Positions 58,365-64,000 of a DNA stretch of 64,000 nucleotides are shown here, piece by piece. The notes beneath the pieces are model-generated. The model made no database searches, was not told where the DNA came from, and worked only from the letters and a program-made list of their open reading frames with translations. Position numbers and translations under genes: made by a program. How positions within the stretch are numbered: position 1 is the first letter of the stretch; the number at the start of each line of letters is the position of its first letter. The stretch is from Oceanobacillus timonensis (lineage in GTDB: Bacteria > Bacillota > Bacilli > Bacillales > Amphibacillaceae). Location of the stretch: assembly GCF_900166635.1 (NCBI RefSeq), contig NZ_LT800497.1, positions 3,210,344 to 3,274,343 of the forward strand, read 5' to 3'.

Positions 58365-59579
58365 TTATTCTCTCTGCGCTTTTAGCTGATCCTCCTTCTC
58401 CAGCTGAACAGCTTTGGGAACAGATAATTTAAACGCTAAATAAATAGAAAGGAAAGCCGCTACAATCTTTCCAAGCATAATTGGTAAAATTAAATTAGGC
58501 TGAAAGTTAGCAGTGAAGGATAAATGATCACCAAATACCGTCGCAATACACACAGAAAAGGCAATATTAATGACCTTATCCTTGGCCGGCATATCTTTCA
58601 CCATGCGAAACATCGCCAGTGTATTGGCTACGGATGCTACCAGCCCCATGCTTCCCGCTTCCTGCATTCCCAAAGCTCCTGCCAGTTTTTGAAGCGGCTT
58701 TGCAAATACATTCCGGAATATATAAATAAAGGGAAAAGAACCTGCCAGCATAATTCCGATAAATCCAGCAACTTCCAGAGCTCTATACGTATCCGCTTCA
58801 TCAGCAATGATGGGGTCAAATCCCCAGCCGCCAAACACAAAGCTGAAAAAGCCTGTAAAGTATTCCACAATAGAAAACACCAAGACTAATTTAATACCAA
58901 CATCTAAAAACTTACCGTAAAATAAAAAGCCTTTAATCATCTTATTCGGATACAGTTTTAACCCAATAGCCAGCAAAATCACAAAAAGAAGCAGCGGAAT
59001 CATGGTGATGAAAATTTCCGAAAAACTTAACATTAACGGGTATAAAGACTGTGCATTCGTCGAAACAGCTTCTCTGATTTCCGGTTTGGAAATCGCAATA
59101 AATAGACAAGAAACAAGGATTCCTACCGGGATGGTTAATATTCCTGCCATAACGCCTAAAGCCATATATTTATAATCTTTTTTAGTAATAAGCGCCAGTC
59201 CAACCGGAATCAAAAATGTCAGCGTCGGCCCCAGAAAATAGCCGACCACCATCGCGATAATCCATGATTCTCTTGTGTCTGCCAGCGCATCCGCTAATTG
59301 ATAACCTCCCATATCGACCGCTATCATCGACGTTGCGGCAATGGCAGAGTCGATTCCAAATTGGTTAAGAAAAGGACCAATAACAGAAGATATAAACTGT
59401 GATAAATACGGAATAGATGCCATAATCCCTGCGCAAGGTATAAAAACCTGACCAATCACATAAAAGCCTTCCATAAACTCTCTGCCAAGCCCTGTTTCTG
59501 CATTTTTTATTGCGGCAAATGCACCTGCCACTGCACATGCCATAATCATATAAATAATTAAATCACTGATAAAAGCCAT
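58365..59579 (-). CDS. EutH-like ethanolamine permease family protein
   Basis: A 404-residue membrane protein with about 11 helices. Its sequence resembles EutH: LGREFMEGFYVIGQVFIPCAGIMASIPYLSQFI, then TSMIAVDMGGYQLADALA, YFLGPTLTFLIPVGLALITKKDYKYMALGVMAGILTIPVGILVSC and TVFGDHLSFTANFQPNLILPIMLGKI. EutH imports ethanolamine. No eutBC, eutR or microcompartment gene is nearby, so the substrate is not certain. It is followed 118 bases on by the double prenyl-synthase gene on the same strand. Confidence 0.78.
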   Translation of the reverse strand: MAFISDLIIYMIMACAVAGAFAAIKNAETGLGREFMEGFYVIGQVFIPCAGIMASIPYLSQFISSVIGPFLNQFGIDSAIAATSMIAVDMGGYQLADALADTRESWIIAMVVGYFLGPTLTFLIPVGLALITKKDYKYMALGVMAGILTIPVGILVSCLFIAISKPEIREAVSTNAQSLYPLMLSFSEIFITMIPLLLFVILLAIGLKLYPNKMIKGFLFYGKFLDVGIKLVLVFSIVEYFTGFFSFVFGGWGFDPIIADEADTYRALEVAGFIGIMLAGSFPFIYIFRNVFAKPLQKLAGALGMQEAGSMGLVASVANTLAMFRMVKDMPAKDKVINIAFSVCIATVFGDHLSFTANFQPNLILPIMLGKIVAAFLSIYLAFKLSVPKAVQLEKEDQLKAQRE

Positions 59580-59728
59580 TCTTTATGTATACTCCTTCCT
59601 TATAACGATTGCTCTGTATTCGTACTATCCGGTAATCACCTTTCCTTCTTCTATCTATTTTTTCAGATGATGATCAATATGATTTACTATACATTTATTT
59701 TGTTTATTTTTAAATACTTTTATAGACA

Positions 59729-59782
59729 ATAATAAAGACCTTCTACACATTGCAGCAACTAACAAAGCATAAAAGGCCTTTA
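59729..59782 (-). terminator. Terminator after the Ca2+ ATPase locus
   Basis: On the minus strand ATAAAGGCCTTTT pairs with AAGGTCTTTAT (one mismatch), T-rich after. Confidence 0.65.
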
Positions 59783-59786
59783 TCAT

Positions 59787-62436
59787 TTATTCCGTTTTTG
59801 AAAAATATTTCAACATCATTTTAGCGATTTCCATACAAATGACAGCAGCAACAGCTAATCCTGTTGCAATTCCCCACTCTGCCAAACCAAACGCTGCAGG
59901 GATATTAAATACGTCTCTGGCAAATGGCAGTAATGTAATTCCATATAACGCAAATCCGAGAACAACCGCTCCAATCACATATTTATTGCCGAAGAAACCC
60001 AGTTTAAAAGATGTCTGTGTATTTGAACGTGCTGCAAAAGTCTGCAGCGTCCGTGACATAATCAGCGTAGTAAATGCCATTGCTACCCCCATCTCATTGG
60101 AATCAGCCAAGCCGATATAAAAAGAAATAATCACAACGACAGCAATTAAAATTCCACGTGTTAAAACCGTCCGCAGCGTGCCACCCGCAAATATGCCTTC
60201 GTTAACCGGACGCGGTTTCCGCTTCATCACACCAGCCTCTGACTTCTCCACACCTAACGCAATCGCAGGCAGCGAATCATTGACCAGGTTAATAAACAAG
60301 AGCTGTAAGGCTGTAAATGGATTCGGCAGATTGAAGATAACCGCATACAGAATCGCGAGAATGGCTCCAAGGTTTCCAGCAAATAAGTAGCCGATAGCTT
60401 TTTTAATATTGTCAAATACCGTTCTGCCAACCTGTACCGCATTGACAATCGATACAAAATTATCATCGGTCAGTATCATTGCCGAGGAATCTTTCGAAAC
60501 ATCCGTACCACTTCCCATCGCAATGCCAATATCCGCCTGTTTTAAAGCAGGCGCATCATTCACGCCATCGCCTGTCATAGCCGTTACAGCACTTCTTTGC
60601 TGCCAGGCGCGCACAATTCTGATTTTATTTTCAGGAGATACGCGGGCGTACACGGAGATTTGTTCAATCTTTTCCTCTAATGCTTCATCCGACATTTTAT
60701 CCAAATCTCTTCCAGTAATCGCAATATCGTCATCACCCATTAAGCCGATATCCCGTCCGATTGCTTGGGCGGTTGTTTTATGATCTCCGGTAATCATAAT
60801 GGTCCGGATTCCTGCTGCCTTTGCTTCTTCAATCGAGCCATATACCGCTTCTCTTGGCGGATCCATCATAGCTGTCAGACCAACTAACACAAAATCATGT
60901 TCATCCTCATAGGTTATTTCTGTCTGTTTATCTGGCAGACGTTTATAACCATAGGCTAACACACGTAAAGCCTGGTTAGAGAAATCTTCATTAGCTCCTT
61001 CAAACCGTTCCAGTAAATCATCGCTCAATGGCTGTTCTACCCCATCTAAGAGCACCTGACTCGCACGGTGAAACATCACGTCCGGGCCGCCTTTGGCAAA
61101 TAACAGATGCTCCCCGTCAATATGATGAACCGTTGACATAAGTTTACGGTCTGAATCAAAAGGCAGCTCCGTCTCTCTCGGATACTTTTCTCGTAACGCC
61201 TGATAGTCATGTGCTTGATTATTTGCAAATTGTATTAAAGCAACCTCTGTCGGGTCCCCAATTTCTTGGTTCTCCTGGTTCACATACGAATCATTACAAA
61301 GCGCTGCGATATACACAAGGAATTTCTCGGACTTGTCCCAATCATCTGGATTTTTCGGTAAACGTTCATTTGCATGAAAAGGTAAAAATTCATCCGTGAC
61401 TGTCATCTTATTTTGTGTCAGCGTTCCTGTTTTGTCTGTACAGATAATACTTGTCGACCCTAACGTCTCTACAGCCGGCAACTTACGAATAATTGCATGC
61501 TGCTTCGCCATTTTATTCGTACCGACAGATAGAACAATCGTAACAATCGATTGTAACGCCTCCGGAATAGCTGCAACAGCAATAGCTACGGAGAACATCA
61601 GTGCATTTAATAATGCGGTTGTTGTATCTGCTTCGCTGCCGCCAAAGCCGATACGTGTTGCCTGCACAGCAAAAATAGCAATACATAAAATCAGAATGCC
61701 TACTCCGAGTTTCTTGCTGAAGCTATTTAATTTTTGCTGTAATGGCGTTTCTTTTTGTTCTGCCGTAGAAAGCATATCGGCAATTTTACCGACTTCTGTT
61801 TGACTCCCGGTACCAGTAACAACAAAAGACCCCCCGGCCATAAACAACAAGTGAGCTGCTGTATAGCATATTCAGCCGATCGCCTAAAGCAACTTCTTCT
61901 TCAATAACATCTATGTTCTTTTCAACAGCTTCCGACTCGCCAGTCAGCATGCCTTCATTCACCCGTAATGAACCGCTTTCCAGCAGACGCCCATCCGCCG
62001 GAACATAGTCCCCAGCCTCTAAGTAGACAATGTCTCCAGGAACAAGCTCTTTTGCAGCAATGGTCTTTTCTGTTCCATCCCGCATCACATTCGCATCTGG
62101 TGCAGACATATCCTGTAATGCCTCCAGAGAGCTTTCCGCTTTTCTAGTCTGGACAACACTGATGACTGCATTGATTAACAGGACAAGGAAAATAATAATA
62201 GACTCGACCCATTCTCCAATTAATATTTGTACTGCAGCAGCTGCCAACAGAACAATAACCATGGGATCTTTGAAGGTCTCCAGGAATAATTTCCAAGTCG
62301 GTACTTTTTCTTTATCCTCTATTTCATTAAACCCGTATTTATCCAGTCTGGATGCTGCTTCTTGCGTCGATAAGCCCTGTTGGGAAGTGTCTGCTTCTTC
62401 CAAAACTTCTTCTGCCTTTTTTTGATATATTTCCAT
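59787..62436 (-). pseudogene. P-type Ca2+ ATPase (YloB/SERCA-like), split by a one-base frameshift
   Basis: Two frames form one normal ~880-residue SERCA-type pump. Frame 1 (62436-61786): N-terminal domain, TM1-TM2 and actuator LTGESEAVEKN (TGES), ending in nonsense after SSSLVVYGRG. Frame 2 (61850-59787): from GSFVVTGTGSQTEVGKIADML through phosphorylation motif DKTGTLTQNKMT, KGGPDVM (ATP site), TGDGVNDAPALKQADIGIAMG hinge, and the last membrane helices. The shift is one extra G in the run of six Gs (plus strand Cs at 61830-61835); removing one restores the protein. A sequencing error, a real pseudogene and phase variation are all possible. If intact, it would export Ca2+ using ATP. Confidence 0.88.
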
Positions 62437-62658
62437 GTCCGAATCTCCCTGCTGTTCTTTTTTCAGTTACATGATACTGTCTGAATTTGACATAATCAAG
62501 AAAATGCCGATTATACTTGTTATGCTTAACGTTTTTCTGCTTATTAAACATTGTTCTCTTTTGTGAGCTATTACCTTTTTTCAAGCGATTAAAACGCATT
62601 ATTGACAGAAAAAGTATTCTTTACAAAATCGTCATATCTTTTACCTTCTTTACATAGC

Positions 62659-62693
62659 AAAACAGGAGAAAGCTTTATGCTTTCCCCCATTTT
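62659..62693 (-). terminator. Terminator after sirC
   Basis: On the minus strand GGGGAAAGC pairs with GCTTTCTCC (one G-U), then TGTTTT. The rest of the gap to 62436 shows no gene. Confidence 0.65.
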
Positions 62694-62732
62694 TATCCCG
62701 ATCTCTGCTTCTATTGTCTTTCCGAATTCGTA

Positions 62733-63350
62733 TTATGTAGATTGAATCGTTTCAAGCATCGTTTCAAACAATTGTTGCCGGTTCTCCTCACGTAAGAATT
62801 CTTCCAATGTGATTTGCTGCAGCAGCTCCTTCTTTTGCTTTGCCGTCAATGGATAAGCCAGAATCCGTTTTCGAGCCTGATCAAGAAAAGCAAGATCTTC
62901 TTCCACGTCTCGAGGAAGATGCTCCTCCAGCTGCTTTTTGAGCCGCTTTGCATATATCGGGCTGGCACCGTTTGTGGACAGCGCAATCGTTAACTGCCCC
63001 TTCTTCAAAACAGCAGGAAAATGAAAATCACTTTTCTCTGCATTATTTACTATATAGACCAGCTGATTCGGCTGCTTATTTTCATAAAGAGACTGATTCA
63101 GTTCCGCTTTTTCCGTCATTAATAGGAGTATGGAACTGTCAAACCGCTCTCCTTCCTGCACCATTCTTTCCTGCCACTTTATTTCTCCATTTTCATACAA
63201 TACCTGCAAATCAGGATGAAGTTCAGGTGCGATAAGCGTTATGTCCGCGCCGGCTTCGAACAAAGGCTTGATTTTTTTTACTGCAATCGCTCCTCCGCCT
63301 ACAGCAATCACGGTTTTATTTTTTATCTCAAACAAAATCGGAATTCGCAT
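62733..63350 (-). CDS. Precorrin-2 dehydrogenase (YlnF/SirC-like)
   Basis: A 205-residue enzyme that oxidises precorrin-2 to sirohydrochlorin with NAD+ in siroheme synthesis. The N-terminal dinucleotide site reads MRIPILFEIKNKTVIAVGGGAIAVKKIKPLF (GxGxxA-type as VGGGAIAVKK), followed by ITLIAPEL and a C-terminal helical part (LVYIVNNAEKSDFHFPAVLKKGQLTIALSTNGASP, with catalytic-site Asp/Ser). I start at 63350 (AAGGGAGG upstream); it overlaps the end of sirB by 23 bases. Same order as B. subtilis ylnE-ylnF. Confidence 0.9.
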   Translation of the reverse strand: MRIPILFEIKNKTVIAVGGGAIAVKKIKPLFEAGADITLIAPELHPDLQVLYENGEIKWQERMVQEGERFDSSILLLMTEKAELNQSLYENKQPNQLVYIVNNAEKSDFHFPAVLKKGQLTIALSTNGASPIYAKRLKKQLEEHLPRDVEEDLAFLDQARKRILAYPLTAKQKKELLQQITLEEFLREENRQQLFETMLETIQST

Positions 63351-64000
63351 CAGCAGACTGCCTCCCTTGTAGCGCATGAACCCGGTCAACCAGGACATCT
63401 ACCAACTGATCATCAAAACCCAGATACGGACACAAAATAAATTGTTTATCAGTCCGTTCCGATAATTCATCCAGTTTCTGGCGCAATTCCCTCATTAATA
63501 TACCGGAGAATAACAAATACGGAACAACAAATACACGGTCATAAGAACTGTTCACTTCTCGCTCCAGCCCTTCATTCAGTTTCGGATGTGTGGCAGCCAG
63601 ATAACACGTATTTACTTCGCTTACCGGAGCCGCTTCCCACAGTAAACGGGCAATTTTGGCAAGGTCACTATTCGCATCAGGGTCGCTGCTGCCTCTGCCT
63701 ACCAGCAGCACGGAAGCTGATTCACGTTCTTCATAAACAGGCTTTTGGCCTGTTTGCTCTAATCCGCCCATTTCCAGACGCTTGGTAAGTAAATCAATCA
63801 TTGCCGGATCCACCCCCATGACATTTCCATAAGAAAATGTCACTTCCGGATAGCGTTCCTCCGCTTCTGCAATCTCGTTTGGGATATCCAGTTTTGCATG
63901 TCCGGCAGAAAGCAGCAGCACCGGTACTACCGCAATTTGCGTGGCCCCTTGCCGCACACAGTTGTCAATCCCTGTTTGGATAGGCGGCGAAGCAAGTTCA
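63328..64000 (-). CDS. Sirohydrochlorin ferrochelatase SirB/YlnE-like (partial, 5' end outside window)
   Basis: The C-terminal 223 residues of a CbiX/SirB-type chelatase that inserts Fe2+ into sirohydrochlorin to make siroheme. The frame is open to 64000 (ELASPPIQTGIDNCVRQGATQ), so the start lies beyond the right edge. Two similar halves can be recognised: VVPVLLLSAGHAKLDIPNEI with a catalytic His, and LLVGRGSSDPDANSDL then VVPYLLFSGILMREL. It overlaps the next gene by 23 bases. The uroporphyrinogen methyltransferase (ylnD) is expected upstream. Confidence 0.9.
   Translation of the reverse strand, partial: ELASPPIQTGIDNCVRQGATQIAVVPVLLLSAGHAKLDIPNEIAEAEERYPEVTFSYGNVMGVDPAMIDLLTKRLEMGGLEQTGQKPVYEERESASVLLVGRGSSDPDANSDLAKIARLLWEAAPVSEVNTCYLAATHPKLNEGLEREVNSSYDRVFVVPYLLFSGILMRELRQKLDELSERTDKQFILCPYLGFDDQLVDVLVDRVHALQGRQSADANSDFV

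Noticed and set aside
1..64000. tRNA, rRNA, CRISPR arrays, prophage or insertion sequences
   Set aside because: None recognised by eye. A tRNAscan or CRISPR search was not possible here, so a weak case could be missed.

Overview
The window looks like chromosome of a spore-forming, salt-adapted member of the Bacillaceae close to Oceanobacillus or Virgibacillus. The basis is low G+C, Gram-positive style ribosome binding sites, gene blocks in the Bacillus subtilis order (yugO-yugI-pgi; yuiD/yuiB/yumB/yumC; yutM-dapF-yuzD-yutI; yutH-yutG-yutF-yutE; yutD-yutC-yunA/lytH; yunB-yunC-yunD-yunE; ydjGHI), sporulation genes (yutH, yutC, lytH, yunB) and several sodium-coupled carriers. No rRNA, tRNA, CRISPR array, prophage or intact insertion sequence was seen. 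The genus is an inference; no database was searched.

Layout. 1-5.8 kb: menaquinone genes (menD cut by the window edge, menF, menA), a DksA-like protein, and the riboflavin transporter ribU behind a complete FMN riboswitch. 5.9-13.7 kb: M42 peptidase, thioredoxin-like protein, K+ channel, S1-domain protein, pgi, patB, Cu/Zn superoxide dismutase lipoprotein. 13.8-19.1 kb: HPr, deoD, yuiD, yuiB, NDH-2 and ferredoxin-NADP reductase. 19.3-20.5 kb: an Rpn-type nuclease gene whose 3' end is tandemly duplicated. 20.7-33.1 kb: Fe-S assembly (yutM, yutI with a Fur box), dapF, a 2-hydroxyacid dehydrogenase, the yut cluster with a SufR-like regulator and a solitary HepT-like protein, an amidase, lipoproteins and lytH. 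33.2-37.2 kb: an NSS amino-acid symporter with a 35-residue MetS-like subunit, then an NhaC-family carrier under a lysine riboswitch. 37.2-44.7 kb: yunB, the yunEDC operon and a sigma-W type envelope-stress operon. 45-50.2 kb: an NlpC/P60 protein lacking its catalytic cysteine, a BASS symporter, a GNAT acetyltransferase behind a leader-peptide attenuator, and an ABC exporter. 50.5-64 kb: phosphoesterase, a CitS/CitT-like two-component system next to an SLC13 carrier, a double isoprenyl-synthase protein, an EutH-like permease, a frameshifted Ca2+ P-type ATPase, and sirC/sirB of siroheme synthesis.

Main unusual points. (1) A dispersed family of structured intergenic repeats (7.8, 17.6, 29.4 and 38.1 kb); three copies share a hairpin with an invariant loop and a covarying stem. 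(2) An Rpn nuclease gene with an internal start codon, plus a duplicated stand-alone copy of exactly that internal reading frame. (3) A leader peptide whose last codons lie inside a terminator stem ahead of a GNAT gene. (4) A prenyl synthase with two sets of aspartate-rich motifs. (5) A cysteine-to-serine change at the NlpC/P60 nucleophile. (6) A one-base frameshift in a run of six Cs in the Ca2+ ATPase gene.
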